Shown here: positions 1 to 8,377 of the stretch, in pieces
How the letters are laid out: each line of letters opens with the position of its first letter
How positions within the stretch are numbered: position 1 is the first letter of the stretch
Source: JAVJRN01 sp040218415
Lineage (GTDB): Bacteria; Bacteroidota; Bacteroidia; Cytophagales; Cyclobacteriaceae
DNA length: 16,062 nt
Reading direction: 5' to 3'
Assembly (NCBI GenBank): GCA_040218415.1
Contig: JAVJRN010000006.1
Coordinates: 1 to 16,062 of the forward strand
Program-made: the position numbers and the translations under genes
The notes under the pieces: generated by a model
What the model was told of the DNA's origin: nothing
Databases searched by the model: none
What the model saw: the letters and a program-made list of their open reading frames with translations, nothing else

Positions 1-1
1 C

Positions 2-1033
2 TCAGGACGATTACCCACTTGCAATACGATGGTGATGGCTTGGTACGACAACAAACTAGGCGGAGGACTCGGCTATAGAAATGGAGAATCGTTAAACTTT
101 ATAGCTCAACCAGAATTGGGCAATGGAATCAAAGCGGGCTATGCCTACGACATGATTGTGGACAGTGATTTGAATCAGTTGGCCAATTCGTCACACGAAG
201 TACTCTTGACCTTTTCCTCGGGCTGGTTTGCCAGCAAAGACGCAGACGATGATGGCGTCAAAGACAAAAACGACGAATGTCCCAATACTTTTGGGCCAGC
301 GAGCAACAATGGCTGTCCTTTGCCAGACCAAGACGGAGATGGCGTACTGGATATGAATGACCAGTGTCCAACGATAGCTGGACTTGCATCCCTACAAGGG
401 TGCCCTGACAGTGATGGAGACGGCATCAAAGATGCTGATGATAATTGTCCAAACGAAAAAGGAAGCATTGCCAACCAAGGCTGTCCAGATAGCGATGGCG
501 ATGGAGTGGTGGACAAGAATGATAGCTGTCCAAACACACCGGGCAACAAAGAGCTTGGCGGCTGTCCAGACGATGATGGCGATGGTATTGTGAACAGCAA
601 AGATAACTGTCCGCAGGAAGCTGGAACGATCGAGAACAAAGGTTGTCCTGAAATCAGCCAAGAGACTCAGGAAATATTGAAAGAAGCTCTGGCAGGTGTT
701 CAGTTTGAATCGGGAAAAGATGTTTTGACGAAAAAGTCTAACGACATCCTTAACAAAATAGCCAACCTACTTTTGGAGAATAACAACTATGACTTGAAAA
801 TATCAGGCTATACTGACAGTTCAGGAGACGAAGCAAAAAACCTAGCATTGTCAAAAAAACGAGCGAATGCAGTTAAAGGATTTTTGGTAGCAAAAGGCAT
901 CAATGCTGACAGAATCAATGCCGATGGATACGGACAAGCCAAACCTTTGGCAGACAATGCGACCAAAGAAGGCAGAGCCAAAAACAGAAGAGTGGAGTTT
1001 GAACTCAAAGACAGAAGAACTTTTAGCAAATAG
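2..1033 (+). CDS. PorP/SprF-like barrel end fused to TSP3 repeats and OmpA domain (5' partial)
   Basis: The reading frame is open to the left edge, so the gene begins outside the window; the first in-window ATG (29) is unlikely to be the start. Numbered from that Met, residues 1-62 resemble the C-terminal strands of the PorP/SprF outer-membrane family linked to type IX secretion and gliding (IKAGYAYDMIVDSDLNQL, then SSHEVLL). Residues 71-207 are five thrombospondin type-3-like Ca-binding repeats, each of the form DxDGDGxxDxxDxCPxxxG...GCP. Residues about 223-326 are an OmpA-like peptidoglycan-binding domain, with the Asp of YTDSSGD (about 263) and the Arg of NRRVEF (about 320) that normally hold diaminopimelate. 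Inferred role: an outer-membrane barrel tethered to the cell wall by a calcium-stiffened spacer. A strong terminator follows. The OmpA and TSP3 calls are near certain; the PorP/SprF call is good but rests on a partial domain. Confidence 0.85.
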   Translation, partial: SGRLPTCNTMVMAWYDNKLGGGLGYRNGESLNFIAQPELGNGIKAGYAYDMIVDSDLNQLANSSHEVLLTFSSGWFASKDADDDGVKDKNDECPNTFGPASNNGCPLPDQDGDGVLDMNDQCPTIAGLASLQGCPDSDGDGIKDADDNCPNEKGSIANQGCPDSDGDGVVDKNDSCPNTPGNKELGGCPDDDGDGIVNSKDNCPQEAGTIENKGCPEISQETQEILKEALAGVQFESGKDVLTKKSNDILNKIANLLLENNNYDLKISGYTDSSGDEAKNLALSKKRANAVKGFLVAKGINADRINADGYGQAKPLADNATKEGRAKNRRVEFELKDRRTFSK

Positions 1034-1066
1034 CAGATAAGTTATAAAGAGCAAGCTGGTTGATTT

Positions 1067-1102
1067 GGTGTGGCTCCTTCGGGGGTCGCACCTTTTCTTT
1101 TT
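1067..1102 (+). terminator. Rho-independent terminator with UUCG tetraloop
   Basis: An 11-bp stem, GGTGTGGCTCC with GGGGTCGCACC (three G-U wobbles, no mismatch), closes on the tetraloop TTCG at 1078-1081 flanked by C and G, the extra-stable cUUCGg loop. It is followed directly by TTTTCTTTTT. It lies 33 nt after the stop of the OmpA fusion gene and ends that transcript. Confidence 0.9.
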
Positions 1103-1203
1103 CCAGCTAAGACTTTTTAGGAAGCGGCTCATAGAAATTCTCGATTTCGTTGATTTACAAAGTCAATTGAATTCTTTTTGCGAAATTGCGGTTTTAGGTA
1201 ATT

Positions 1204-1704
1204 ATGGAAACTACAAGTAAGCAAAACACATTAATTGATCTCCCAGAACACGCTAGACTTTGGGTGTATCAAAGCGATAGGCCTTTCACAAAAGAGGAAA
1301 TGGTAGCGCTTGAAATAAACCTCAAAAACTTCATACATGGTTGGGCTGCTCATGGCAACCAATTAAATGCTGCTTTTGAAATTCTTTATGATCGGTTTAT
1401 CATATTGGCAGTAGATGAGCGACAGGCGATGGCATCAGGGTGTAGTATTGATTCTTCGGTTGGTCTGATCAGACAAATTGAAACTCAATACCAGGTTAAT
1501 TTATTGGACAAGTCACAAGTCGCATATTTAAATAATGACACCTTGGAAATCATCCCTTTTAATAAAGCAAAAGGAGCTATTGGTGAGGGAAAAATTAAAA
1601 AGGATACCATTATTTTCAATAACGCAGTGGCTTCCGTAGGTGAGTGGAAAAACAGCTGGAAACAGCCAGCGGCCGACTCCTGGATGAGCCGATTTTTCCT
1701 TTGA
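1204..1704 (+). CDS. Conserved Bacteroidota hypothetical protein
   Basis: This 166-residue soluble protein has no signal peptide or membrane segment. The text LWVYQSDRPFTKEEM near the N-terminus, then FIHGWAAHGNQLNAAFEI, YDRFIILAVDE and ASGCSIDSSVGLI, recalls a widespread Bacteroidota protein family that databases often label, without good reason, 'ABC transporter ATPase'. There is no Walker A motif here, so that label should not be copied. The C-terminal part (IIFNNAVASVGEWKNSWKQP) also fits that family. It stands alone between the terminator at 1067-1102 and the PorE-like gene, 90 nt before the latter, on the same strand. Function is unknown. The start at 1204 is the first ATG of the frame and gives a normal N-terminus. 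Confidence 0.8.
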   Translation: METTSKQNTLIDLPEHARLWVYQSDRPFTKEEMVALEINLKNFIHGWAAHGNQLNAAFEILYDRFIILAVDERQAMASGCSIDSSVGLIRQIETQYQVNLLDKSQVAYLNNDTLEIIPFNKAKGAIGEGKIKKDTIIFNNAVASVGEWKNSWKQPAADSWMSRFFL

Positions 1705-1794
1705 ATGAAACAAACGGTTGCGATGTAATAAAGGAAGGCAATCATTTATCGCTAAATTTCGTTTAGTTTTCTACGTATAAGTATTTCACAGATA

Positions 1795-3774
1795 ATGAAG
1801 CAACTATTCTACCTCCTAATTTCTATCTTTTTAATACAATCATGCTCACAGAAAGCGGCTAAATCCAGCTTTGACAAAGGTCAGTTTGACCGAGCAATTG
1901 AAATGTACAAAAAGGGACTATCCAAAAATGACGAGATAAGAAATTTTCAAATTGCCGAGGCTTACAGGAAGTCAAATAGACTAAATGAGGCGGCTCCTTA
2001 TTATAAAAATGCTTTGGATGCAGGGTCAGAGGAAGCCAGTTTACCGTATTACTATGCCCGATCATTAAAAGCGAATGAGCAATATGAAGAAGCGGAAATA
2101 GTGTTGAAAAACTATTTGGCAAAACCGGGTGGTGACGAGCAATTTCGTTCATCTGCACAGTCAGAATTGGATAATCTTGACCGCTTAGATGTGCTAGCAT
2201 CGGATCAAAATTATTTTCGAATAAAAAACCTTGATGAACTTAATACGAAGTACGCCGAATACTCGCCGGTAATCAACGGGAGCTATTTGTATTTTACCAC
2301 CAATCGGCAATCAAGTAAGATTTACGAAGTTACTGGTACGCCATATACGGACTTATATCGGGTAATTACTAAAGGCGCCAATGTCGATATACGTTCGTTG
2401 CAAATGCTTGATCCGATCATAAATCAAGCGGACGTTAATGAAGGTTCCATGACGATTTCCAATGATGGCACCAGTATTATTTTCGCTCAAGGAAACACTG
2501 GAAAAGCCACCGGTAGTATAGAGGTTAATTTATATTTCACACGGTTTAGAAATGGCGTTTGGTTAACTCCTCGACCACTGAGTGTTAACGATCCTGAGGC
2601 TTGGGATTCTACACCGGCAATGACGCCTGATGGAAAAACCTTGTATTTTTCCTCTACAAGAGAAGGAGGCTTTGGTGGAGCCGACTTGTACTCCGCACAG
2701 CTCAATAGGCGAGGAAGATGGGTTGATGTGACCAATCTTGGGCCAAAGATCAATACACCAGGAGATGAAGCTTTTCCTTTCGTATCACGAGACGGGCGGC
2801 TATATTTTTCCTCCAATGGGCATCCTGGATTCGGTAATTTAGACTTGTTTGTGGCTACCAGAGAAAGAGGAAAGATCTCTATTGAAAACCTCGGTCAGCC
2901 TATGAACTCGCCTTCTGATGATTTTGGTATCTACCAATTTGATCTTACCAGAGGCTTTTACTCATCAAATAGACCAGGAGGCAAAGGAGATGACGATATT
3001 TATACTTTCGTCAATGATGATCCTGATTTAAAAATCATCAATTACTTTCTGGAAGGAGTCACCTTGCATAAAGACGATGGAGGCAAGGAAATCATACTTC
3101 CCAACACCAAAGTGTTATTGGTAACACCTGAAGGAGAAATCGTTGATGAGTCGTTTACAGGGCCAGACGGAGACTTTAAATTTCGTGTGTACTCGGAAGA
3201 GAAGTATAATCTCATTGCTGAAAAAACAGATTATTTTACCACGCGAAAGGTATTTACCACAATTGGAAAGTCCGTTGATAAATCAAAGCTCACAGAATTC
3301 ATTACCAACGTAAATTTTACAACCAACATTGTGATGGAGCCGATAGTACTTGAGAAGCCAATTGTGCTCAACAATATCTATTATGACTTAGATAAATCGG
3401 CCATTCGAAGTGATGCAGCAGTTGTGCTGGATAGCTTGATTCAGATCATGGAAGATAATCCTGAGATATTCATCGAGCTAGGTTCTCATACGGATGCTAG
3501 AGCTGATAATGATTACAATTTAAACCTATCACGTCAGCGAGCTCAGTCTGCCGTTGATTACATGGTAAAAAATGGTGTTGAGCCTGAAAGGATCAAAGGG
3601 AAAGGCTATGGAGAAACACAACTCATTGTCTCCAATGCAAAAACAGAGGCGGATCATCAGCGCAACAGGCGTACTGAATTTAAGGTGTTGAGGTATAATC
3701 CAAAAGAACAAGAAGATGAGCTGGAGCCAGATGGAAACTATGACGAATACGACAGATTCTTTGACGGTGATTAA
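1795..3774 (+). CDS. TPR-PD40-OmpA lipoprotein, PorE-like
   Basis: A 659-residue lipoprotein: MKQLFYLLISIFLIQSC is a signal peptide with lipobox, lipidated Cys17. Residues about 25-120 form TPR-like helices (FDKGQFDRAIEMYKKGL, then NEAAPYYKNAL). About 160-410 carry PD40/WD40-like propeller blades (YFTTNR; YFSSTREGGFGGADLY; YFSSNGHPGFGNLDLF; YSSNRPGGKGDDDIYTF). About 415-510 look like a carboxypeptidase-regulatory Ig-like fold (VLLVTPEGEIVDESFTGPDG). About 520-635 form the OmpA peptidoglycan-binding domain (GSHTDAR, Asp567; NRRTEF, Arg625). The tail is acidic. This domain order is that of PorE of the type IX secretion system, so a periplasmic wall-anchoring role in T9SS or gliding is a fair inference. 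Many Bacteroidota carry several such paralogues, so PorE itself is not proven. The PorP/SprF-OmpA gene upstream fits the theme. Confidence 0.88.
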   Translation: MKQLFYLLISIFLIQSCSQKAAKSSFDKGQFDRAIEMYKKGLSKNDEIRNFQIAEAYRKSNRLNEAAPYYKNALDAGSEEASLPYYYARSLKANEQYEEAEIVLKNYLAKPGGDEQFRSSAQSELDNLDRLDVLASDQNYFRIKNLDELNTKYAEYSPVINGSYLYFTTNRQSSKIYEVTGTPYTDLYRVITKGANVDIRSLQMLDPIINQADVNEGSMTISNDGTSIIFAQGNTGKATGSIEVNLYFTRFRNGVWLTPRPLSVNDPEAWDSTPAMTPDGKTLYFSSTREGGFGGADLYSAQLNRRGRWVDVTNLGPKINTPGDEAFPFVSRDGRLYFSSNGHPGFGNLDLFVATRERGKISIENLGQPMNSPSDDFGIYQFDLTRGFYSSNRPGGKGDDDIYTFVNDDPDLKIINYFLEGVTLHKDDGGKEIILPNTKVLLVTPEGEIVDESFTGPDGDFKFRVYSEEKYNLIAEKTDYFTTRKVFTTIGKSVDKSKLTEFITNVNFTTNIVMEPIVLEKPIVLNNIYYDLDKSAIRSDAAVVLDSLIQIMEDNPEIFIELGSHTDARADNDYNLNLSRQRAQSAVDYMVKNGVEPERIKGKGYGETQLIVSNAKTEADHQRNRRTEFKVLRYNPKEQEDELEPDGNYDEYDRFFDGD

Positions 3775-3826
3775 TTCATTGATGCTGAATTAGCGTCAAA
3801 GTTAACCGTCAGCGTCACACAGCAAC

Positions 3827-3859
3827 TTTGTGCCTTTATATTCGTGCGACTTACTTTTA
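3827..3859 (+). promoter_or_regulatory. Possible Bacteroidota-type promoter before the HAD-MFS-purM cluster
   Basis: TTTG (3827-3830), a 21-nt spacer and TACTTTTA (3852-3859) resemble the -33 TTTG / -7 TAnnTTTG signal of the Bacteroidota primary sigma factor with one mismatch. It lies in the 226-nt gap after the PorE-like gene, about 140 nt before the HAD gene. Such short matches arise by chance in AT-rich DNA, so this is only a suggestion. No convincing terminator is visible in the same gap. Confidence 0.25.
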
Positions 3860-4000
3860 AATTTTAGTGAGCTCACCTTTTACCAGTTACGAATAGAGCA
3901 ATGCTCAGTATCCACGTTTTTGATGCACGGGAGAAAATAATCAATCAAAAGAAAGATTTTTTGTGATGATGTCGCCAATTCTTATTCGTTTTGCACTTGT

Positions 4001-4606
4001 ATGAAAACTATAGTTTTTGATCTTGGCGGAGTTCTTATTGACTGGAACCCGAGGAATATGTATAGGAAATACTTGAGCGATAAGGAGATAGATTTTCTCC
4101 TGAGTGAAGTATGCAACATGGACTGGAATGCCCTTATGGATGCAGGTTTACCTTTTCAAGAAGGCACGGATATGTTGGCAAAAAAATTTCCAGAGCATCG
4201 AGAAATGATAATAAAATACTGGAAAGAATGGCCTGACATGATTGGAGGGCCAATAAATGAAACGGTAGCCATTTTAGAAAAACTGCATGCACAAAACTAC
4301 CCGCTCTACGCATTAACGAACTGGTCAATGGAGACTTTCCCGCCAATATTAAACCGCTATGACTTTTTTAAAATATTTAAAGGAATAGTCGTTTCGGCTG
4401 AAGAGGGCATTTGTAAGCCGGACGAAAAAATATATCAAATTCTTTTTGAAAGATACAATATCAACCCCAGTGAGACGATTTTCATCGATGACAACATGGC
4501 CAATATTGTTGCCGCTAAGCGCTTGGGGATGACCGCTCTTCACTACCAAGGCGCTGATCAATTAATAGAAGATTTGACAATGGCTTTACCAGCTTTCCGC
4601 ATATAA
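4001..4606 (+). CDS. HAD-family phosphatase, subfamily IA (YihX-like)
   Basis: A 201-residue haloacid-dehalogenase-type hydrolase, expected to remove phosphate from a small phosphorylated metabolite through an aspartyl-phosphate intermediate. Motif I is FDLGGVLIDW with nucleophile Asp7; the usual second Asp two residues on is Gly9, as in the YihX-type DLG motif. Motif II is Thr106 in ALTNWS, motif III Lys139 in CKPDEKIY, motif IV Asp163-Asp164 in FIDDNMANIVAA. The alpha-helical cap lies between residues about 15 and 80. Length is normal for the subfamily. Its stop overlaps the start of the MFS gene by one base (TAATG), suggesting translational coupling. Substrate cannot be read from the sequence. 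Confidence 0.88.
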   Translation: MKTIVFDLGGVLIDWNPRNMYRKYLSDKEIDFLLSEVCNMDWNALMDAGLPFQEGTDMLAKKFPEHREMIIKYWKEWPDMIGGPINETVAILEKLHAQNYPLYALTNWSMETFPPILNRYDFFKIFKGIVVSAEEGICKPDEKIYQILFERYNINPSETIFIDDNMANIVAAKRLGMTALHYQGADQLIEDLTMALPAFRI

Positions 4607-5757
4607 TGATTGGGCACTTAAGCTATTTTTTTACCAACAGGAATAGTCTATCCATTGGGTCACTGTTTGCGCTTAATAGTTTCATGTTTGGCAACTGGGT
4701 TACACAAATTGCCAATGTTAAGTTGGATATTGGCCTCTCTGAAGCGGAATTAGGTTTGGCGCTTTTGGGTGCTCCAATTGGCGCATTGAGCCTCATGCCG
4801 TTTGCGGGCTATTTAATAGAACGCCTCCATCTTGGACGAGCCGCTGTAATTGCAGGGGTTGTTCATTCTTTGTCTTTGCTCGGGCTAGCTTTTGCCGACT
4901 CCATTTGGTCTCTGACGATTGGCCTGTTCGGTTACGGTCTTACTAATTCTTTAATGGATATTTCCATGAATGCCGGAGCTTCTCAAGTAGAAAAAAACAT
5001 GAAAAAGCCGATCATGTCCACTTGTCATGGCATGTGGAGTCTTGGAGCCGTACTTGGTTCATTATCGGGTAGTGTGGCTATCGGTGAAAATATAGATGTT
5101 TCGGTTCATCTGACATTGATTTCATTTGGCGTCACTGCTTTTGTATTCTTTGCGGGTAAAAATATTTGGTCATTAAAAGAGACGAAGGTTGGCGGAGAAA
5201 AGGTTTTTGCCTTTCCAAAAGGGATGCTGTTGGTATTGGCTTTGATGGCATTTTGCATTTTGCTAAGCGAGGGAGCCATTGCAGATTGGAGTGCTGTTTA
5301 TATGAAAGAGTCACTTCATGCCGAGGGTTATCTCGTCGGTATGGCTTATGCGGGTTTTTCTTTTACGATGGCTTTAGGCCGGTTTTTGGGAGATGCCATT
5401 ATTCCAAAATTTGGGCAAGGTAAGGTGTTGAAGCTGGGAAGTGTCATTGCTGCTTTCGGGTTGTTGATAGCTATCATGTTTCAAAGTCCTTACATGGTCA
5501 TCATTGGTTTTTCCATATCCGGCATTGGGTATTCTTGTATCGTACCTATTTTGTTTATTGCTGCCGCTAATCAGCCGGGCTATACCGCCGGAACAGGCAT
5601 TGCTGCGGTCACTACTTTAGGTTATTCTGGCTTTTTAATTGGGCCGCCAATCATTGGTTTTCTTGCCGAATCCTTTGGCTTGCCTTTCGGTATTGGTTTT
5701 ATAATGTTTTGCTCGGGACTAGTTAGTGTTTTGGCAATCATGCTCAAGTTCAAATGA
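4606..5757 (+). CDS. MFS transporter, YbjJ/MosC-like
   Basis: A 383-residue integral membrane protein with about twelve hydrophobic helices, the normal MFS size. The loop after TM2 reads GYLIERLHLGRA, a form of the MFS motif A. The stretch DISMNAGASQVEKNM followed by STCHGMWSLGAVLG is typical of the YbjJ/MosC-type subgroup of inner-membrane MFS proteins of uncertain substrate. Start at 4606 shares one base with the HAD stop, and an in-frame hydrophobic N-terminus follows (SIGSLFALNSFMFGNW). The neighbouring phosphatase might act on the exported or imported compound, but this is only context. Transport direction and substrate are unknown. Confidence 0.85.
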   Translation: MIGHLSYFFTNRNSLSIGSLFALNSFMFGNWVTQIANVKLDIGLSEAELGLALLGAPIGALSLMPFAGYLIERLHLGRAAVIAGVVHSLSLLGLAFADSIWSLTIGLFGYGLTNSLMDISMNAGASQVEKNMKKPIMSTCHGMWSLGAVLGSLSGSVAIGENIDVSVHLTLISFGVTAFVFFAGKNIWSLKETKVGGEKVFAFPKGMLLVLALMAFCILLSEGAIADWSAVYMKESLHAEGYLVGMAYAGFSFTMALGRFLGDAIIPKFGQGKVLKLGSVIAAFGLLIAIMFQSPYMVIIGFSISGIGYSCIVPILFIAAANQPGYTAGTGIAAVTTLGYSGFLIGPPIIGFLAESFGLPFGIGFIMFCSGLVSVLAIMLKFK

Positions 5758-5762
5758 TTGTT

Positions 5763-5789
5763 TTTCTTTGTGCCCAAATCACAAAGAAA
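5763..5789 (+). promoter_or_regulatory. Perfect 10-bp hairpin just upstream of purM
   Basis: TTTCTTTGTG (5763-5772) and CACAAAGAAA (5780-5789) form a perfect stem around the 7-nt loop CCCAAAT. The stem ends 5 nt before the purM ATG and begins 5 nt after the MFS stop. No T run follows, so it does not look like a terminator. It could limit ribosome access to purM, protect a processed 5' end, or bind a protein. The structure is seen directly; any regulatory role is inferred. Confidence 0.5.
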
Positions 5790-5794
5790 TAGAA

Positions 5795-6961
5795 ATGTCT
5801 GACAGATATGCGCAACGTGGTGTTTCCGCTACCAAAGATGAAGTTCACGCAGCAATAGCCAATATTGACAAGGGATTATTTCCTCAGGCGTTTTGCAAAA
5901 TTGTACCTGATTTATTGGCGAAAGACGACAATTATTGCACCATCATGCATGCCGATGGAGCAGGTACCAAGTCATCGTTGGCTTATATGTATTGGAAAGA
6001 AACAGGCGATTTATCCGTTTGGAAAGGCATTGCGCAAGATGCTGTGATCATGAATATTGATGACTTACTGTGTGTTGGCTGTACGGAAAACATACTCTTG
6101 TCCTCCACGATAGGCCGAAATAAAAACCTGATTCCGGGAGAGGTAATTGCTGCGATTATCAATGGCACGGAGGAAGTATTGCAAATGCTCCGAGATCAGG
6201 GAATCGATATTATGTCCACTGGCGGAGAAACTGCCGATGTTGGAGACTTGGTAAGAACAGTCATTGTGGACAGCACTGTCACGGCGCGAATGAAACGCGC
6301 AGATGTGATAAGTAATCACACAATAAAGGCAGGTGACGTCATTATAGGCCTGTCATCCTATGGACAAGCGAGCTACGAAACCCAATACAATGGAGGAATG
6401 GGAAGCAATGGACTAACCTCCGCAAGACATGATGTATTTAATAAAGCGTACATGTCAAAATACCCAGAAGCTTTTGACCCGAGTGTGAATCCGGAGCTTG
6501 TTTTTTCAGGAAGCAAAGGGTTACTGGATGAGGTGGAAGGCGCTCCTGTAAATGCTGGAAAACTGGTCTTGTCACCCACAAGAACTTATGCTCCCGTCAT
6601 TAAAAAAATTCTTGACCAGCTAGGCAAAGAAGTCCATGGGATGGTGCATTGTAGTGGTGGCGCGCAGACGAAAGTGTTGCATTTTATTGAAAACTTGAAA
6701 ATAATTAAAGACAATATGTTGCCAATACCTCCGCTGTTCAATTTGATCCAAAGCGAAAGCGGTACGGGCTGGAAGGAGATGTATCAGGTTTTCAATATGG
6801 GACATAGATTCGAGTTATATGCTGACGAAAAAAGAGCGCAAGACATCATAGATATTGCGGCTTCCTTCAACATCGAAGCGAAGATTGTTGGTAGGGTAGA
6901 GGCAGCCAACGTCAAAGAGGTACAAATTCAGTCTGAGAAAGGAACATTTAATTATTTCTAA
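5795..6961 (+). CDS. purM: Phosphoribosylformylglycinamidine cyclo-ligase (AIR synthase)
   Basis: PurM uses ATP to close the imidazole ring of formylglycinamidine ribonucleotide, giving AIR, in cytosolic purine synthesis. The 388-residue protein matches the long Bacteroidota form: RYAQRGVSATKDEVHAAI at the N-terminus, the DGAGTKSS loop (54-61), the MNIDDLLCVG strand (86-95), STGGETADVGDLVRT (141-155; GGETA is the family signature of the ATP/substrate cleft) and HCSGGAQTKVL in the C-terminal domain. The start at 5795 gives the conserved N-terminus; an earlier in-frame ATG (5726) lies inside the MFS gene and is unlikely. A hairpin sits just before the start. Its stop overlaps the next gene by one base (TAATG). 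Confidence 0.93.
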   Translation: MSDRYAQRGVSATKDEVHAAIANIDKGLFPQAFCKIVPDLLAKDDNYCTIMHADGAGTKSSLAYMYWKETGDLSVWKGIAQDAVIMNIDDLLCVGCTENILLSSTIGRNKNLIPGEVIAAIINGTEEVLQMLRDQGIDIMSTGGETADVGDLVRTVIVDSTVTARMKRADVISNHTIKAGDVIIGLSSYGQASYETQYNGGMGSNGLTSARHDVFNKAYMSKYPEAFDPSVNPELVFSGSKGLLDEVEGAPVNAGKLVLSPTRTYAPVIKKILDQLGKEVHGMVHCSGGAQTKVLHFIENLKIIKDNMLPIPPLFNLIQSESGTGWKEMYQVFNMGHRFELYADEKRAQDIIDIAASFNIEAKIVGRVEAANVKEVQIQSEKGTFNYF

Positions 6962-7395
6962 TGCTCGTTTCTAAGCCGAAAAGACAAACATTGGTTGCGC
7001 TAGGTATATTTCTCGTGCTGGTTTTTTGTTCTTTTTTCATGCTGTTTCATAGTCTGCTGACCTCTGAAAGCTATTTCATCTGGAAAATTGTGCTGGCGCC
7101 AATCATTTTGGTTATTGGCTTGATTGTATTGGGCAAGTTTATCGAGAGTTTCAAAACGGTCACATTTGACAAGAACAAATTAGATGTGCTTTATCATTTT
7201 TCGAGAAAGAAAATGAGGATTCAGGTCAAGGAAATATTGGGCTGGCGAGAAGAAGTCGTGCAAACAAAAAATGGAGATTTTAGAGAAGTAAAAATCTTAA
7301 TGGCTGATAAAAAGATTTTGAAATTATCTAACCGTGAAAACTCCAATTATGACCGAGTGATTACTTGGTTAAGAAATAAGATTAAGACCAAGTAG
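6961..7395 (+). CDS. Small two-TM membrane protein, PH-like cytosolic domain
   Basis: A 144-residue protein with two hydrophobic segments (about 11-30 and 43-60) and a soluble C-terminal part of alternating strands (VTFDKNKLDVLYHFSRKK; KEILGWREEVV; DFREVKILMADKKILKL), ending in a basic helix. This layout recalls bacterial PH-like membrane proteins, but no family can be named with certainty. The ATG shares one base with the purM stop (TAATG), so the two are probably translated together; there is no known purine role. A cassette gene at 14179-14682 has the same two-TM plus beta-domain layout, though not obviously the same sequence. Confidence 0.7.
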   Translation: MLVSKPKRQTLVALGIFLVLVFCSFFMLFHSLLTSESYFIWKIVLAPIILVIGLIVLGKFIESFKTVTFDKNKLDVLYHFSRKKMRIQVKEILGWREEVVQTKNGDFREVKILMADKKILKLSNRENSNYDRVITWLRNKIKTK

Positions 7396-7430
7396 TGGGT
7401 ATTGTTATACGCAAACTTTAATTTTAGTCC

Positions 7431-7730
7431 ATGCGGAAAATATATCAACTGGTTTTTGTGGTCATGTTCTTTTTATGCTCATGTGAGTGTAGACCAACCT
7501 TAGAAATTGTCAATGAGAGAAATGTTCCCCTTACAGTTTATTACAATTGGAATAACAGCAATAGCTTTGGAGTTGCCGCAAATTCTACAGAATCTTTCAA
7601 TGTTGGTGAAGAAGGCGGCAGGACAGTTCGGGTATCTATTTTTGGAAGCACCCTGCCAATTGTAGAAGAGAATATTAATCTTAGTTGTAAAGACACCCAC
7701 ACCATCGTTATTTCGCCATTGGAAAATTAG
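7431..7730 (+). CDS. Small lipoprotein, unknown function
   Basis: A 99-residue protein with a signal peptide ending in a lipobox-like FFLCSC (lipidated Cys probably 18). The mature part (LEIVNERNVPLTVYYNW...) reads as a compact beta-sandwich: hydrophobic and polar residues alternate, with a GEEGGRTVRVSIFG turn. It is expected on the periplasmic face of the inner or outer membrane. It follows the two-TM gene by 35 nt on the same strand. No family is recognised. Confidence 0.6.
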   Translation: MRKIYQLVFVVMFFLCSCECRPTLEIVNERNVPLTVYYNWNNSNSFGVAANSTESFNVGEEGGRTVRVSIFGSTLPIVEENINLSCKDTHTIVISPLEN

Positions 7731-7749
7731 GAGCGAAATTAGTCATCAA

Positions 7750-8370
7750 ATGGCTCAAGCGTCTATGCGAGTTGTTATAAATTGTAAATTGCACTTGTTA
7801 CAAATGAGAGCTATGTGGGGTACTAGATACAATCTAGCACCAGCTGAGGGTTGGCATAGTAGAACTAATAATTGGCTGATTGATAAATTTGAAAAGCAAA
7901 TGACATTCGTAGAGATATTCACTCAACACAAACTTACCATCTACATCAAGGATAAATCAATACAACTTGATTTAGACAATCAAAAAATGAAAGAAATAGA
8001 CCTCCGTCAGGAAGAGTTTGACCCGACAAAAGATATTACCAAAAGCGAGGGATCTAATAATATTTTTCACAAAGGGCTGGCTAAGAAGATTAAGAATGAA
8101 CTAAATACACTAAGCGGAGATCCTTGGTATTTGAGACGAAAACATGACATTAAAGCTTTTATCCCCATAACCAATATCAAAAAAGATATTAACCATTGGC
8201 TTGACTTCTTCCAGTTCTTAGGTGGTGCCAAAGTAAATATTTACTTCAATGATAACATTGAACAACACAAAGATATTAAAAATGGAACCCCAGTTTGGAT
8301 AGCCAGAACCAACTTCAACAACATTATTTGGCCAGTTACTTCATTCAACAAGGAATTTAAGCTGTTGTAA
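7750..8370 (+). CDS. Hypothetical protein of uncertain start
   Basis: The open frame codes for 206 residues. The first 35-45 (…RAMWGTRYNLAPAEGWH…) look like translated repeat DNA, because an inverted-repeat copy lies at 7829-7850. A start at Met51 (7900, MTFVEIFTQHKLTIYIKD) would give a more protein-like N-terminus. The rest is rich in Lys, Asn and Ile, with strand-like stretches (HKLTIYIKDKSIQLDL; GGAKVNIYFND; TPVWIARTNFNNIIWPV). No signal peptide, membrane segment or known motif is seen. It ends 8 nt before the second inverted-repeat copy, so gene and flanks may have moved together. Function unknown; coding status is likely but not certain. Confidence 0.5.
   Translation: MAQASMRVVINCKLHLLQMRAMWGTRYNLAPAEGWHSRTNNWLIDKFEKQMTFVEIFTQHKLTIYIKDKSIQLDLDNQKMKEIDLRQEEFDPTKDITKSEGSNNIFHKGLAKKIKNELNTLSGDPWYLRRKHDIKAFIPITNIKKDINHWLDFFQFLGGAKVNIYFNDNIEQHKDIKNGTPVWIARTNFNNIIWPVTSFNKEFKLL
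7829..7850 (+). repeat. Left copy of an inverted repeat flanking the 7900-8370 gene
   Basis: ACAATCTAGCACCAGCTGAG here matches, on the opposite strand, ACAATCTAGCGCCAGCTTGG at 8378-8399, with 2-3 differences over about 20 nt. The two copies enclose about 530 bp. Confidence 0.6.
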
Positions 8371-8377
8371 ACCCTAT

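Noticed and set aside
175..639. 154-codon open frame antisense to the TSP3 repeats.
   Set aside because: A repetitive Ser/Pro-rich shadow created by the periodic DxDGDG codons on the other strand.
270..640. Regularly spaced repeats that could suggest a CRISPR array.
   Set aside because: They are in-frame codons of five TSP3 repeats in a clear protein and vary at third positions.
3781..3797. Hairpin GATGCT-GAATT-AGCGTC as terminator of the PorE-like gene.
   Set aside because: The short stem contains a wobble and there is no T run after it.
3960..3993. A second promoter candidate just before the HAD gene (TTTG, 19 nt, TATTCGTTTTG).
   Set aside because: The -7 part needs a two-base insertion to fit TAnnTTTG.
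7794..7830. Possible attC border near the 7750 frame (GTTATAA, TTACAA).
   Set aside because: There is no opposing arm with matching 7-mers at the expected distance.
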